64,000 nt of DNA from Lutibacter sp. (lineage in GTDB: Bacteria > Bacteroidota > Bacteroidia > Flavobacteriales > Flavobacteriaceae): contig NZ_JAUYUD010000106.1 of the NCBI RefSeq assembly GCF_030692605.1, positions 18,204 to 82,203 of the forward strand, in the 5' to 3' direction. Positions within the stretch are counted from its first letter, which is position 1, and each line of letters starts with the position of its first letter. The notes beneath the pieces are model-generated. The model was given only the letters and a program-made list of their open reading frames with translations, had not been told where the DNA came from and made no database searches. Positions 1 to 9,284 of the stretch are shown piece after piece. Made by a program: the position numbers and the translations under genes.

Positions 1-585
1 TTTAATCATTCAGATAAATTAAACGCTAAAGAAACCTATGCTCGAATTTTAAATTATTTTATTATAATTGGTTCATTAGTTTTTGTAGGAATCGTAGTTT
101 TTATTGATTTTTTAAAACAATTATTTATTAATCATTTATATTGGGATGCAATAATAATTGTTCCAATTGTTTTACTGGCAAATCTTTTTTTAGGAATTTA
201 TCACAATCTTGCTATTTGGTACAAATTAACTGATAAAACAAGGTATGCTATGATTTTTTCTTTAATTGCAGCAGCTATAACCATTGTTTTAAACTTAATT
301 TTAATTCCAACAGTAGGTTATATTGGTGCTGCTTGGGCAACATTAGCTGCTTATGGAACTATGATGATTTTGTCTTATTTTATAGGAAAAAAATACTATC
401 CAGTACCGTATAATATTCAAAAATCTGGTAGTTATTTAATTGCCTCAATTGTTATTTCTTACGTGTCATTTGTGTTTTTTAGAGAAAATTATTTAGTTTC
501 TTTTGGATTGGTATTCTTATTTGGTTCTTTAATTTTTTACAATGAAAAGAATGAAATTTTAACAATTATAAAACGAAAAAAATGA
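1..585 (+). CDS. Oligosaccharide flippase / polysaccharide biosynthesis protein, C-terminal part
   Basis: The reading frame is open from base 1, so the 5' end lies outside the window. The 194 visible codons are strongly hydrophobic, with about five membrane segments separated by short Lys-rich loops. The end of the protein is basic (KRKK). This matches the C-terminal half of the Wzx/MurJ-like (MATE superfamily) flippases that move lipid-linked sugars across the inner membrane, including the motif-like stretch around 'GYIGAAWATLAAY' (about residues 102-114 of the visible part). An internal ATG at 250 is in frame but is not the true start. The gene overlaps the next one by 4 bases (ATGA), which suggests translational coupling. 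The family call is fairly safe; the substrate is unknown. Confidence 0.75.
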   Translation, partial: FNHSDKLNAKETYARILNYFIIIGSLVFVGIVVFIDFLKQLFINHLYWDAIIIVPIVLLANLFLGIYHNLAIWYKLTDKTRYAMIFSLIAAAITIVLNLILIPTVGYIGAAWATLAAYGTMMILSYFIGKKYYPVPYNIQKSGSYLIASIVISYVSFVFFRENYLVSFGLVFLFGSLIFYNEKNEILTIIKRKK

Positions 586-1415
586 AACAATTTCTTCTTT
601 TTATAAGTGTTATTTTTTTTACTTTATCAACAATAGGACAAGAAAAAAAATCTACAGCATCCGAAAATATTCAACTATTAGAGTATCAATTCACTATTCC
701 TGAATTTTCTAATTTTAAACCTAACATTTGGATTTATCTTCCGCCAGATTATAATACTTCTTCCAAAAAATATCCTGTAATTTATATGCATGATGCACAA
801 AATTTATTTGATGCTGCCACTTCATTTGCTGGTGAGTGGGAAGTAGATGAAACGTTGAATGCTGTTTTTGAACAAACAAAAAAAGGTTTTATAGTTATTG
901 GAATTGAAAACTCAGGAGAACAGAGAATAAACCAATATACACCATGGGAAAACAAAAAATACGGTGGCGGTAAAGGATTTGTTTATGTAAATTTTTTAAT
1001 AGATACTCTTAAACCTTTTATAGATTCTAATTATAGAACAAAATCACGACCAAAACATACAGCGCTAATTGGCAGTTCATTAGGTGGTTTAATTTCATAT
1101 TATGGTGGCTTAAAACACCCAAATGTTTTTGGAAAAATTGGAGCATTGTCAACCTCGTTTTGGTTTTCAGAAAAGGTAATAGAATTTACCACTTTAAACG
1201 CTAAAAATGCGGACATAAAACTATTTCTTTTGGTTGGTGGCAAAGAAGGCGAAGAAATGGAAAACGACACAAAACAATTTGAAAAACTTCTTTTAGAATC
1301 TGGGTTCAACCCTAAAAATTTAAAAACTGTAATAAAACCAGAAGGAAACCATAATGAAGGTTTTTGGAAATCAGAATTTTTGAATGTAGTTACTTGGTTG
1401 TATAACATAAATTAA
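582..1415 (+). CDS. Secreted alpha/beta-hydrolase, esterase D-like family
   Basis: The protein has 277 aa with an N-terminal signal peptide (hydrophobic residues 4-17, likely cleaved after IGQ near residue 20), so it is periplasmic or exported. The body follows the putative esterase (esterase D / IroE-like) fold: 'PVIYMHDAQNLFD' at about 65-77, nucleophile elbow GSSLGG at 164-169 (Ser166), and a likely catalytic His257 in 'EGNHNEGFW'. Members hydrolyse carboxylic, siderophore or carbohydrate esters; the substrate here cannot be read from sequence. It starts inside the stop codon of the flippase gene and is followed 6 bases later by dut, so all three are probably co-transcribed. Confidence 0.8.
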   Translation: MKQFLLFISVIFFTLSTIGQEKKSTASENIQLLEYQFTIPEFSNFKPNIWIYLPPDYNTSSKKYPVIYMHDAQNLFDAATSFAGEWEVDETLNAVFEQTKKGFIVIGIENSGEQRINQYTPWENKKYGGGKGFVYVNFLIDTLKPFIDSNYRTKSRPKHTALIGSSLGGLISYYGGLKHPNVFGKIGALSTSFWFSEKVIEFTTLNAKNADIKLFLLVGGKEGEEMENDTKQFEKLLLESGFNPKNLKTVIKPEGNHNEGFWKSEFLNVVTWLYNIN

Positions 1416-1421
1416 TATAAA

Positions 1422-1853
1422 ATGAAAATTGAAATAATAAATAACTCCAAACACGAATTACCTAGTTATGAAACCATTGCATCGGCAGGAATGGATTTAC
1501 GTGCAAATATTGATGAAGCTATTACGCTAAAACCTTTAGAGAGGGCTATTGTAAAAACAGGTTTGTTTATTGCATTACCAGCTGGTACAGAAGCGCAAGT
1601 TAGGCCACGTAGTGGACTTGCAGCTAAAAAAGGTGTTACCGTGTTAAATGCTCCCGGAACTGTTGATGCAGATTATAGAGGTGAAATAGGAGTAATTTTG
1701 ATAAACCTATCGAACGATGATTTTATTATAAATGATGGAGAACGAATTGCACAATTGGTAATTTCACAACATGAACGGGCCGAATGGAGCGAAGTTGCTA
1801 TATTAAGCGAAACAGAGCGTGGCGCTGGCGGATTTGGCTCTACAGGAATCTAA
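1422..1853 (+). CDS. dut: dUTP diphosphatase (dUTPase)
   Basis: This enzyme hydrolyses dUTP to dUMP and pyrophosphate, keeping uracil out of DNA and supplying dUMP for thymidylate synthesis. All five trimeric dUTPase motifs are visible in 143 aa: AGMDLRA (22-28), RPRSGLA (61-67), the catalytic loop [14 protein letters not shown] (75-88), DGERIAQLV (105-113) and the Gly-rich C-terminal arm [11 protein letters not shown] (132-142). The length is typical of the bacterial enzyme. It follows the esterase gene by 6 bases. Confidence 0.97.
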   Translation: MKIEIINNSKHELPSYETIASAGMDLRANIDEAITLKPLERAIVKTGLFIALPAGTEAQVRPRSGLAAKKGVTVLNAPGTVDADYRGEIGVILINLSNDDFIINDGERIAQLVISQHERAEWSEVAILSETERGAGGFGSTGI

Positions 1854-1876
1854 AAAATAGCACCTAACTTTATATT

Positions 1877-2650
1877 ATGGAAATAATTATCATATCATTA
1901 ACCGCATTTCTTGCTTCCATTCTAACTTTTTTTTCTGGTTTTGGATTGGGTACCATTCTAACTCCAGTTTTTATGATTTTTTTTCCTGTTGAGTTGGCTA
2001 TAGGTTTAACTGGTGTGGTACATTTTTTAAATAATATTTTTAAAGTGTTTTTAGTAGGTAAAAATGCGGACAAAACTGTATTATTAAAATTTGGTATTCC
2101 TGCAGTTATTGCCGCTTTTTTTGGTGCTTGGTTGTTATTTCAAATTCCAGATGCTAAGCCATTATTTACTTATGAAATGATGAATAAAACCTTTGAAGTG
2201 TATCCTGTTAAATTTATTATATCCATTTTATTAATAATTTTTGCCAGTATTGATTTAATTCCATATTTAAATAATTTGAAATTTGGAAAAGAAAAATTAC
2301 CTTTAGGAGGTGCCTTAAGTGGATTTTTTGGAGGTCTTTCTGGAAATCAAGGTGCTTTGAGAAGTGCTTTTCTAATTAAGGCTGGTCTTTCAAAAGAAGC
2401 TTTTATTGGAACTGCTGTTATTGTTTCTGTTTTTGTAGATTTCACAAGATTGAGCGTTTACGCTTCTAAATTTTCCAAATCTGGAATTACCGATAATTTA
2501 ACTTTAATAATTTGTGCCACTTTATCAGCAATAATTGGAGCTTATATTGGTAATAAACTTTTAAAGAAAGTAACTATTAAATTTTTACAGATTTTTGTTG
2601 CTATTATGCTAATTATCATTTCAATAGCATTAGGATCGGGTTTAATTTAA
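1877..2650 (+). CDS. TauE/SafE family sulfite exporter-like membrane permease
   Basis: The 257-aa polytopic protein has about eight hydrophobic segments and two related halves. The Gly-rich 'LTFFSGFGLGTILTPVF' near the N-terminus and 'GGALSGFFGGLSGNQGALRS' in the middle are the duplicated signature of the TauE/SafE (DUF81) family. These are inner-membrane exporters linked to sulfite, sulfoacetate or other small organosulfur anions, but many members have no known substrate and nothing nearby points to sulfur metabolism. It lies 23 bases after dut. Its stop codon overlaps the stop of the convergent ABC ATPase gene by 4 bases. Confidence 0.8.
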   Translation: MEIIIISLTAFLASILTFFSGFGLGTILTPVFMIFFPVELAIGLTGVVHFLNNIFKVFLVGKNADKTVLLKFGIPAVIAAFFGAWLLFQIPDAKPLFTYEMMNKTFEVYPVKFIISILLIIFASIDLIPYLNNLKFGKEKLPLGGALSGFFGGLSGNQGALRSAFLIKAGLSKEAFIGTAVIVSVFVDFTRLSVYASKFSKSGITDNLTLIICATLSAIIGAYIGNKLLKKVTIKFLQIFVAIMLIIISIALGSGLI

Positions 2651-3597
2651 ATCCGATTCTTAATTTCAAGAAATACCTTTTCGCCTTCATTTATAGCTTT
2701 GGTATGCTCAAAAAATATAATCGTTCTTTTTAATTTAGCTTCAATTAAAAAACAATATCCTTTAAAATAAGAATTTAAAACAGTTGCTTTTAAATTGGAT
2801 TTTTTAACAACTTTTAGCTGATTTGGGTATGCTAAAATTGCTTTTAAAGAAGTTGTTTCTGCATCAATTTCAATTAAAGGTATTTCATTTATATCGTTAA
2901 AAAAAGAGGAAATATATTCATTTTTGGGATAGTTATATAAATTTTCAGGAGTATCTTTTGCAATAAGTTTTCCCTTTTTAATTACTATAATTTCATTGGC
3001 AAAAGAAAGTGCGTCTGTTGAATCGTGTGTTGCCACAATACACAGTATGTTTTTAGCTTTCAAATGTTTAAATAAATTTCTTCTCAATTTATTTTTTCTG
3101 AAATTATCTATATGGCTAAAAGGCTCGTCTAATAATAAAACTTCGGGTTCTTTTGCAATTACTTTTGCAATTGCAATTCGTTGTTTTTGACCACCACTTA
3201 AGTTTTTAACCTTTGTTTTAGCAAAATCGAGCATATCTACAACTTCTAATAATTCAGTAATACGTTGCTGTTTATTAGGGTTTAAAGCCGAAATGTTCTT
3301 TCCCACATTTTCTTCAACAGTGGTATAAGGCATTAAATCGAAATCTTGCGGTAAATATTTCATGAAATTCTCACCTGGAATGAGGTAAAAATTAGGACCT
3401 AATAATTTTTTATCATTCCAAAATACTGCTCCTTTTTCAATATGAAGTAATCCATATATAATTTCTAAAAGTGTACTTTTTCCGCAGCCACTTTCACCAA
3501 CTATAGCAATATATTCACCTTTATTTGCGGTGAAACTAATATTTTTAATCACTTCTTTTGAAGTGTATCCAAATGATATGTTGTCTACTTTTAGCAC
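2647..3597 (-). CDS. ABC transporter ATP-binding protein with extra C-terminal domain
   Basis: The 316-aa cytoplasmic ATPase has Walker A GESGCGKST (34-42), signature LSGGQKQR (134-141), Walker B VLLLDEP (154-160) and an H-loop His in 'VATHDSTD'. About 80 residues beyond the ATPase core (236-316) are beta-rich and resemble the TOBE-like regulatory tail of PotA/FbpC-type importers. No permease or binding protein is adjacent, so its membrane partner must be elsewhere. It is the last gene of a four-gene minus-strand operon, 4 bases after the aspartoacylase-like gene. Its link to those enzymes is inferred from position only. Confidence 0.85.
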   Translation of the reverse strand: MLKVDNISFGYTSKEVIKNISFTANKGEYIAIVGESGCGKSTLLEIIYGLLHIEKGAVFWNDKKLLGPNFYLIPGENFMKYLPQDFDLMPYTTVEENVGKNISALNPNKQQRITELLEVVDMLDFAKTKVKNLSGGQKQRIAIAKVIAKEPEVLLLDEPFSHIDNFRKNKLRRNLFKHLKAKNILCIVATHDSTDALSFANEIIVIKKGKLIAKDTPENLYNYPKNEYISSFFNDINEIPLIEIDAETTSLKAILAYPNQLKVVKKSNLKATVLNSYFKGYCFLIEAKLKRTIIFFEHTKAINEGEKVFLEIKNRI

Positions 3598-3601
3598 CCT
3601 T

Positions 3602-4549
3602 TTATTCGTATCCTATATGAAAAAGGGCATCGCCTTGATTAACAACTGGAGCGTGATTCGAATTTAAAATATAACCAGTCTGAGTGTTTTTAAAACTTTG
3701 TTCAAAAGTTCCAAACGGATCTGAAATACTCCCAATTTTAATTCCTCTTTCCACTTTTTGGCCGGCACTTACAAAAGACCTATACATACCAGAGTGTTTG
3801 GCTCTAATCCATTTCGATTTTTTAATAATTATTGATGCGTTCTCTAAAGTGGGTCTTGAAACCTTACCATTAAAATCTCTTATGCCAAGATGGTTCATTA
3901 TATTTAATGCGCCTTGGATACCAGATTGAGTAACGTTTTTATCCAAACTAAACGATTTTCCTCCTTCAAATAACAATACTTTTTTACCTAAATTGGTCAT
4001 CGATTTTCGAATAGTTCTATCTTTACTTTGGCTAAATAAAATAAAAGGAGCTCCAAAAACTTGAGCTAATTTCAAATTTTCTGGATCATTATCGTCAATC
4101 CGAATTTGAGAATAATTAAATCGTTGTGCACCTCCAGTATGATAGTCTATACAGACATCTATATGCGGTACAACTTCTTTCATAATATGAAAGGCAAACC
4201 TACTTGCTAAAGAACCAGTTATAGAACCTGGAAAAACCCTATTTAAATCTCTTCCATCAGGAAATTCTCTACGCTGATTTAAAAAACCAAAAACATTTAA
4301 TAATGGAATACAGATTACAGTTCCTTTTTCTGGTTTATTATAGCCCTTTGCTACAATTTGGCGAACAATTTCTATTCCGTTAATTTCATCTCCATGAACA
4401 CCTCCTAATAACAAAATACAAGGGCCATCAACCTTTGCTCTCTCTACAATAATTGGAACTTCAATAATAGAGCGAGTATTTAACCGTGCAAAATCCATTT
4501 TAACTTGAACAGACTCCCCTAAACCAATTTTATGATTAAGAATTTTCAT
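3602..4549 (-). CDS. Succinylglutamate desuccinylase/aspartoacylase family zinc hydrolase
   Basis: The 315-aa enzyme has the M14-like AstE/AspA fold. The zinc ligands are visible in GGVHGDEINGIE (49-60; His52, Glu55), with the substrate-binding 'GRDLNRVFPG' and a second His in 'CIDYHTGG'. The C-terminal part (about 230-315) looks like the beta-barrel domain of this family. Members remove acyl groups from amino acids or cleave isopeptide-like amide bonds. Its place directly after a rimK-type ligase (9-base gap) suggests it acts on a glutamylated or related product, possibly as the eraser of a RimK modification. That role is inference from gene order. Confidence 0.85.
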   Translation of the reverse strand: MKILNHKIGLGESVQVKMDFARLNTRSIIEVPIIVERAKVDGPCILLLGGVHGDEINGIEIVRQIVAKGYNKPEKGTVICIPLLNVFGFLNQRREFPDGRDLNRVFPGSITGSLASRFAFHIMKEVVPHIDVCIDYHTGGAQRFNYSQIRIDDNDPENLKLAQVFGAPFILFSQSKDRTIRKSMTNLGKKVLLFEGGKSFSLDKNVTQSGIQGALNIMNHLGIRDFNGKVSRPTLENASIIIKKSKWIRAKHSGMYRSFVSAGQKVERGIKIGSISDPFGTFEQSFKNTQTGYILNSNHAPVVNQGDALFHIGYE

Positions 4550-4558
4550 TTACCTAAA

Positions 4559-5440
4559 TTAATCAATATCAACGTGTCTTTCTATATAATGAATAATTTT
4601 GCCAGCAATATCAACACCAGTAGCTCTTTCAATACCCTCTAAACCAGGTGAGGAATTAACTTCTAAAATAAGTGGTCCCCTTGCCGATTGCAATAAATCC
4701 ACCCCAGCAACACCTAATCCCATAACACGTGCTGCTTTTAGTGCAGCATTTTTTTCATCAATAGATAATTTTATAATTTCAGCGGTACCTCCACGATGTA
4801 AATTAGATCTAAATTCACCTTCTTTTCCTTGTCTTTTCATTGCGCCAACAACTTCACCATCAACAACAAAAACTCGGATGTCTGCTCCTTTGGCTTCCTT
4901 AATAAATTCTTGAACAATAACACGTGCTTTTAAACCATTAAAGGCTTCTAAAACAGAGGTAGCGGCATTTTCATTTTCAGCTAAAACAACTCCTAAACCT
5001 TGAGTTCCTTCTAATAATTTTATCACTAAAGGAGTACCTCCAACACTTTCTATAACGTCATGTACATTTTTTGAATAGTTGGTAAATACTGTTTTTGGAA
5101 GGCCTAATCCAGCTCTAGATAGCACTTGTAAGCTTCTTAGTTTATCTCTTGAACGCATTAATGCTTGAGATTCTACCGCCGTAAAAACTTTCATCATTTC
5201 AAATTGTCTGACAACTGCCGTACCATAAAAGGTAACTGAAGCCCCAATTCTTGGAATTACAGCATCAATATCTAATAATAGCTCATGTTTATAACGTATG
5301 GCTGGTTTTTTTCTTTCAATAATAATGTCGCATTTTGTATGATCTACTACTACTATTTCATGATTTCTTTCTTTTCCAGCTTCAACAAGTCTTTTTGTTG
5401 AATATAAATTTTGGTTTCTCGATAAAACGACAATTTTCAT
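4559..5440 (-). CDS. rimK: RimK-type ATP-grasp ligase (ribosomal protein S6 modification family)
   Basis: RimK enzymes use ATP to add L-glutamate to the C-terminus of a target (ribosomal protein S6 in E. coli) and can also make free oligo-glutamate. The 293 aa contain the N-terminal domain ('MKIVVLSRN...'), the ATP-binding loop '[15 protein letters not shown]', the acid/Mg site '[16 protein letters not shown]' and the C-terminal '[15 protein letters not shown]', all typical of RimK and close to the E. coli length. It is the second gene of the operon, 2 bases after the retropepsin-like gene. The family is certain; whether S6 is the target here is not shown. Confidence 0.92.
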   Translation of the reverse strand: MKIVVLSRNQNLYSTKRLVEAGKERNHEIVVVDHTKCDIIIERKKPAIRYKHELLLDIDAVIPRIGASVTFYGTAVVRQFEMMKVFTAVESQALMRSRDKLRSLQVLSRAGLGLPKTVFTNYSKNVHDVIESVGGTPLVIKLLEGTQGLGVVLAENENAATSVLEAFNGLKARVIVQEFIKEAKGADIRVFVVDGEVVGAMKRQGKEGEFRSNLHRGGTAEIIKLSIDEKNAALKAARVMGLGVAGVDLLQSARGPLILEVNSSPGLEGIERATGVDIAGKIIHYIERHVDID

Positions 5441-5442
5441 AT

Positions 5443-5886
5443 TTAAATTTTTGTTATATTGTTAGTTAAGGATAGATCTTTTTTTGATGTATCTATTATA
5501 AATTTTCTTGAAAGAAATTTTCTCCCTAATAATACAGGAAACCTCATAGAACCTCTTTCGGTTATAGTTAATTCAATAGCACGAATTCTATTAAAAATTA
5601 AAATTTCTGTTTTGATTAAATATCTTTTTTCAACAACTCCATTAGAGCTTTTAACATTTTTTTGTTTAAAATCGCTAAAAATCAATGGTTTTTGATGAAA
5701 ATCTTGATGTTTAGGATCTAAAAATAAACATTTTAGTATATTATTTTCCTCAATAATATGATGGCAATGAATACTTGAGGTATACGCGCCTGAATCTATT
5801 TTAATATCAATACCTAATAAATCTAACTTCGGAAAATCTACTACATCAGTTCTTCCAATTAAGATTTTTGGTTTCGCGTTTTTCAA
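5443..5886 (-). CDS. Retropepsin-like aspartic peptidase of the RimB/ATP-dependent zinc protease family
   Basis: The 147-aa protein has the retropepsin active-site motif '[13 protein letters not shown]' (about 29-41) and a second strand-loop region '[21 protein letters not shown]' typical of the family annotated as putative ATP-dependent zinc protease (Pfam Zn_protease). The ATP-dependence in that name is doubtful; the fold is aspartic-peptidase-like. It is the first gene of the retropepsin-rimK-aspartoacylase-ABC operon. Relatives are commonly beside rimK, which supports a role in trimming or regulating the RimK product. The start ATG is at 5886, with no better alternative. Confidence 0.8.
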   Translation of the reverse strand: MKNAKPKILIGRTDVVDFPKLDLLGIDIKIDSGAYTSSIHCHHIIEENNILKCLFLDPKHQDFHQKPLIFSDFKQKNVKSSNGVVEKRYLIKTEILIFNRIRAIELTITERGSMRFPVLLGRKFLSRKFIIDTSKKDLSLTNNITKI

Positions 5887-6003
5887 TTTTATGTTTATTA
5901 ATTTGGTAGTAATGTTGCAAAAATAATCTTTTATTGCTTATCTCAAGGTTTCTGTGAGTCGCTTCGACAAAATAGGTAAATTTTTTGTTAAAAACAATCC
6001 TAA

Positions 6004-6043
6004 AATAAAAAAAGGTTGTTCTAAATTTCTTTAAAACAACCCT
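6004..6043 (-). terminator. Rho-independent terminator of recA
   Basis: Read on the minus strand, an AGGGTTGTT arm (6035-6043) pairs with AACAACCT (6013-6020) and is followed by a U-rich tail (the A-run at about 6003-6013 on +). It lies 22 bases past the recA stop codon. Confidence 0.75.
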
Positions 6044-6064
6044 TTAATAAATAACACTTTATCC

Positions 6065-7069
6065 CTATTGTACTTTAATCGTCTCTTTTATTTTAGTTTC
6101 TAATTCTTCCGCTAATTCTGGATTGTCTTTAATCAATGCTTTTACGGCATCCCTACCTTGACCTAATTTTGTTTCACCATAACTAAACCAAGAGCCACTT
6201 TTTTTAATAATTCCGTATTCTACACCTAAATCTAAAATTTCTCCTGTTTTAGAAATTCCTTCGCCGTACATAATATCAAATTCTGCTACTTTAAAAGGTG
6301 GAGCTACTTTATTTTTAACTACTTTAACTTTGGTACTATTACCAGTGGCAACTTCTCCATCTTTTATTTGAGTACGCCTTCTAATATCTAACCGAACCGA
6401 TGCATAAAATTTAAGCGCATTACCACCTGTAGTTGTTTCAGGATTTCCAAACATAACTCCAATTTTATCACGTAACTGATTAATAAAAATTACAGTACAA
6501 TTTGTTTTATGAATAGTACCTGTTAATTTACGTAGCGCTTGAGACATTAAACGTGCATGTAAGCCCATTTTAGAGTCACCCATTTCGCCTTCAATTTCAC
6601 TTTTTGGAGTTAATGCTGCTACTGAATCAATTACAATAATATCAATAGCACCAGAACTAATTAGGTTGTCTGCAATTTCCAATGCTTGCTCACCATAATC
6701 CGGTTGAGAAATAATTAAATTATCAATGTCTATACCTAATTTTTCAGCATAAAAACGGTCGAATGCGTGTTCTGCATCTATAAATGCTGCTATACCACCT
6801 GCTTTTTGAGCTTCGGCAATTGCATGTAAGCTTAAGGTTGTTTTACCCGAAGATTCTGGTCCATAAATTTCAATTATTCTTCCTCTTGGATAACCGCCAA
6901 CACCCATAGCTAAATCTAATCCTAGCGACCCCGATGAGATTACTTGAATATCAGAAATGGCCATATCTCCCATTTTCATAACTGCTCCCTTTCCATAGGT
7001 TTTATCTAATTTATCTAAGGTAAGTTGTAATGATTTTAATTTTGCTGCTTTTTCTTTATCTTCTGCCAT
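6065..7069 (-). CDS. recA: Recombinase RecA
   Basis: RecA is the DNA strand-exchange ATPase of homologous recombination and the SOS response. The 334 aa contain Walker A GPESSGKT (70-77), Walker B '[10 protein letters not shown]', the DNA-binding loops ('[20 protein letters not shown]' and '[18 protein letters not shown]') and the C-terminal domain. The length is normal. It is monocistronic with its own terminator. I see no clear LexA box in the 240 bases upstream. Confidence 0.98.
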   Translation of the reverse strand: MAEDKEKAAKLKSLQLTLDKLDKTYGKGAVMKMGDMAISDIQVISSGSLGLDLAMGVGGYPRGRIIEIYGPESSGKTTLSLHAIAEAQKAGGIAAFIDAEHAFDRFYAEKLGIDIDNLIISQPDYGEQALEIADNLISSGAIDIIVIDSVAALTPKSEIEGEMGDSKMGLHARLMSQALRKLTGTIHKTNCTVIFINQLRDKIGVMFGNPETTTGGNALKFYASVRLDIRRRTQIKDGEVATGNSTKVKVVKNKVAPPFKVAEFDIMYGEGISKTGEILDLGVEYGIIKKSGSWFSYGETKLGQGRDAVKALIKDNPELAEELETKIKETIKVQ

Positions 7070-7212
7070 AATCTTTATTAAGTTAATTTTTGAATGTTGC
7101 TAAAATATAAAAAAGATATGAGTATATTAAACCTTTAGTTATAATAATATCAACGCTTTTTATGCTGATGAAAATAAATTTAATAATAGCACTTTTAAGC
7201 TTACAGTTCTAA

Positions 7213-7240
7213 GTTTTTGGTTTACAGTTTTTGGTTTACG
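7213..7240. repeat. 14-bp direct repeat in the recA-nudK intergenic region
   Basis: Two adjacent copies of GTTTTTGGTTTAC(A/G), 7213-7226 and 7227-7240, sit in a T/A-rich spacer of about 240 bases. The flanks (for example TTCTAAG near 7208 and CTTAGAA near 7290) form a loose inverted repeat. No coding potential is seen in the spacer. Confidence 0.6.
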
Positions 7241-7311
7241 GTTTTAAGTTTATAACTTATTTCCATTATAATTTTCTTCTTAAAACTTAATGCTTAGAAC
7301 TTACAACTAAA

Positions 7312-7893
7312 TCAAACCAAATTATTAATCTTGGCGTATTGTAATAGGATAATGGTTTTAGCATCACAAATTTCACCTGTTGAAACCATTGTTAGTGCTT
7401 TATAAAAATCTAATTCTATAACTTCAATTTCTTCCGATTCTTCTACTAAACCTCCTCCACTAGTAATTTTTAAATCATCATTATATTCTGCAATAAAATA
7501 GTGTATTTTTTCAGTAACAGCTCCAGGAGTTGAATAGATTTCGAAAATTTTTATTGGGTTTTCAATTTTGAATCCGGTTTCTTCTTCTGTTTCTTTTTTG
7601 ATACAATCTACCGGGTTATCATTGTCTAATAAACCTGCACAAACTTCAATCATCATCCCATCATTATTACCGTTTAAGTAACTGGGCATTCTAAATTGTT
7701 TGGTAAGAATTACTTTTTTTTTGTCTGGATTATACAATAAAATTGCAGCTCCATCACCTCTATCATAACTTTCTCTATTCTGATTTTGCCATGTTCCACT
7801 TTTTGTTTGAAAATCAAAATTTACTTTATCTAACTTATACCATTCGTTTGAAAGGTTTGTAATGGTTTTAATTTTAACTTTAGAATTTTTCAT
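7312..7893 (-). CDS. Nudix hydrolase, NudK (GDP-mannose pyrophosphatase)-like
   Basis: The 193-aa protein has a Nudix box read as 'GLLDNDNPVDCIKKETEEET' followed by GF. In this form the usual first Glu spacing is relaxed, exactly as in the NudK subfamily, which hydrolyses GDP-mannose or related nucleotide sugars to GMP and sugar phosphate. 'GDGAAILLYNPDKKKVILTKQFRMPSY' near residues 47-73 and 'YSTPGAVTEKIHYFIAEY' in the second half are also NudK-like. The gene overlaps the upstream GNAT gene by 14 bases, so the two are coupled. Substrate assignment is by family only. Confidence 0.85.
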   Translation of the reverse strand: MKNSKVKIKTITNLSNEWYKLDKVNFDFQTKSGTWQNQNRESYDRGDGAAILLYNPDKKKVILTKQFRMPSYLNGNNDGMMIEVCAGLLDNDNPVDCIKKETEEETGFKIENPIKIFEIYSTPGAVTEKIHYFIAEYNDDLKITSGGGLVEESEEIEVIELDFYKALTMVSTGEICDAKTIILLQYAKINNLV

Positions 7894-8338
7894 AGGTAGT
7901 TCTAATCATAGCAATATGTGGTATGTTATCTTCTAAATATTCTTCTCCTATTTGTATAAAATTATGAGATTCATAAAACTTTTTAAGGTATAATTGTGCA
8001 GAAATTTTAATTAGATCTTGATCAAAATAATTTTTAATAGCATCTATAGAATGTTTCATAATTACATGACCATAACCAAATTTTCTCTCATTAATTGCAA
8101 CAACTACCCTACCAATACTTGCTTCAGAAAAATAATCTCTAGGTTTAAAAATGCGAGTATAGGCAACTATTTTATTGTTTTTTGTACCAATAATATGAAT
8201 TGCTTTTTGGTCTTTTCCGTCTACATCTTGATACACACAATTTTGTTCAACCACAAAAACCTCGACTCTTAATTGAAGAATTTCGTACAATTCGGAGGTG
8301 GTTAATTCTGAATAAGATTTACTATAAATATGTAGCAT
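7880..8338 (-). CDS. GNAT N-acetyltransferase, ElaA family
   Basis: The 152-aa protein carries the ElaA signature near residues 21-45 ('LYEILQLRVEVFVVEQNCVY' then QDVDGKD) and an acetyl-CoA-binding segment 'IGRVVVAINERKFGYGHVIM'. The acceptor substrate of ElaA-type acetyltransferases is not established. It overlaps the CDF transporter gene by one base and the nudK-like gene by 14, so it is the middle gene of a three-gene unit. Confidence 0.85.
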   Translation of the reverse strand: MLHIYSKSYSELTTSELYEILQLRVEVFVVEQNCVYQDVDGKDQKAIHIIGTKNNKIVAYTRIFKPRDYFSEASIGRVVVAINERKFGYGHVIMKHSIDAIKNYFDQDLIKISAQLYLKKFYESHNFIQIGEEYLEDNIPHIAMIRTTYEKF

Positions 8339-9246
8339 TAATCTTGAATTATAATTTCTTTGGAATCATTTCTACTAAATTCTGGTTGTAAATTACAATG
8401 ATTGATATGAAATTTATCAAACAAAACAGTTTCAACGTGTTCGCATATAAAATCAAATTCAGATAATTTAATATCTTCAGAAAATTCTATATGTGCTTCA
8501 AAATGACAATCGTGATCGTTTAATTGCCAAATATGAACATGGTGTACATTTTTAATTCCTACAACTTTTGATACTTCTGCAACTACTTCTTCTATATTAA
8601 GGTGAGATGGTGCAAACAGCATTAAAATTTTAAGTGAAGTTATTAAAATATTCCAACTTAAATACATTAGATAGATTGATATTATAAGAGTTAAAAAAGC
8701 ATCGATCCAATATATTTCATAAAATTTCATAAGTAAACCACCTATTAAAACTGCCACCGATGTTAGCATATCTGTAAATAAATGAAGATATGCCGATTGC
8801 ATATTAAGATTGTGTTTTGCATCATTTTTTAATAATAAAACGCTAAAACCATTTACAGCAATACCTAAAATAGCTAACCAAATAACTATATTACTTTCTA
8901 TTTCTTGAGGATTATAAAACCGTTTAACGGCTTCAAATCCAAGAAAAACAGCAATAATAATTAGAGATAAGGCATTTATAAAAGCGGCAACAATTTCAGC
9001 TCTTTTATATCCAAAAGTAGAAGATGCTGTTTGCTTTTTTTTGTTGCTTAGCACATGTGCACCATAACTAATAATTAATGAAATTACATCTGAAAAATTA
9101 TGTACGGCATCTGAAATTAACGCTAAACTACCTGAAACAAATCCTCCTATTAATTGCGCAATTGTAATTATACTATTTAAAATTATAGATAGTAATAAAT
9201 TTTTTCCACTTAATTTAGGATGATGATGTGAATGATTATTCCCCAT
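8338..9246 (-). CDS. Cation diffusion facilitator (CDF) family metal transporter
   Basis: The 302-aa inner-membrane proton/metal antiporter is probably for Zn(II) and similar divalent cations. Six membrane segments are visible (about 15-205), with the metal-site motifs 'SDAVHNFSDV' in TM2 and 'HLFTDMLTSV' in TM5 (HxxxD form). A His-rich N-terminus (NNHSHHHP) and a soluble C-terminal domain with 'VHHVHIWQLNDHDCHFEAH' follow the CzcD/ZitB pattern. The gene lies 38 bases downstream of rpiB. Confidence 0.93.
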   Translation of the reverse strand: MGNNHSHHHPKLSGKNLLLSIILNSIITIAQLIGGFVSGSLALISDAVHNFSDVISLIISYGAHVLSNKKKQTASSTFGYKRAEIVAAFINALSLIIIAVFLGFEAVKRFYNPQEIESNIVIWLAILGIAVNGFSVLLLKNDAKHNLNMQSAYLHLFTDMLTSVAVLIGGLLMKFYEIYWIDAFLTLIISIYLMYLSWNILITSLKILMLFAPSHLNIEEVVAEVSKVVGIKNVHHVHIWQLNDHDCHFEAHIEFSEDIKLSEFDFICEHVETVLFDKFHINHCNLQPEFSRNDSKEIIIQD

Positions 9247-9284
9247 TTAATTATTGATGAATGACAAAATTAATGATGCTTTGC

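Noticed and set aside
1100..1408. Minus-strand ORF inside the esterase gene
   Set aside because: Complete antisense overlap with a gene that has clear motifs and a signal peptide; low-complexity composition of a shadow ORF.
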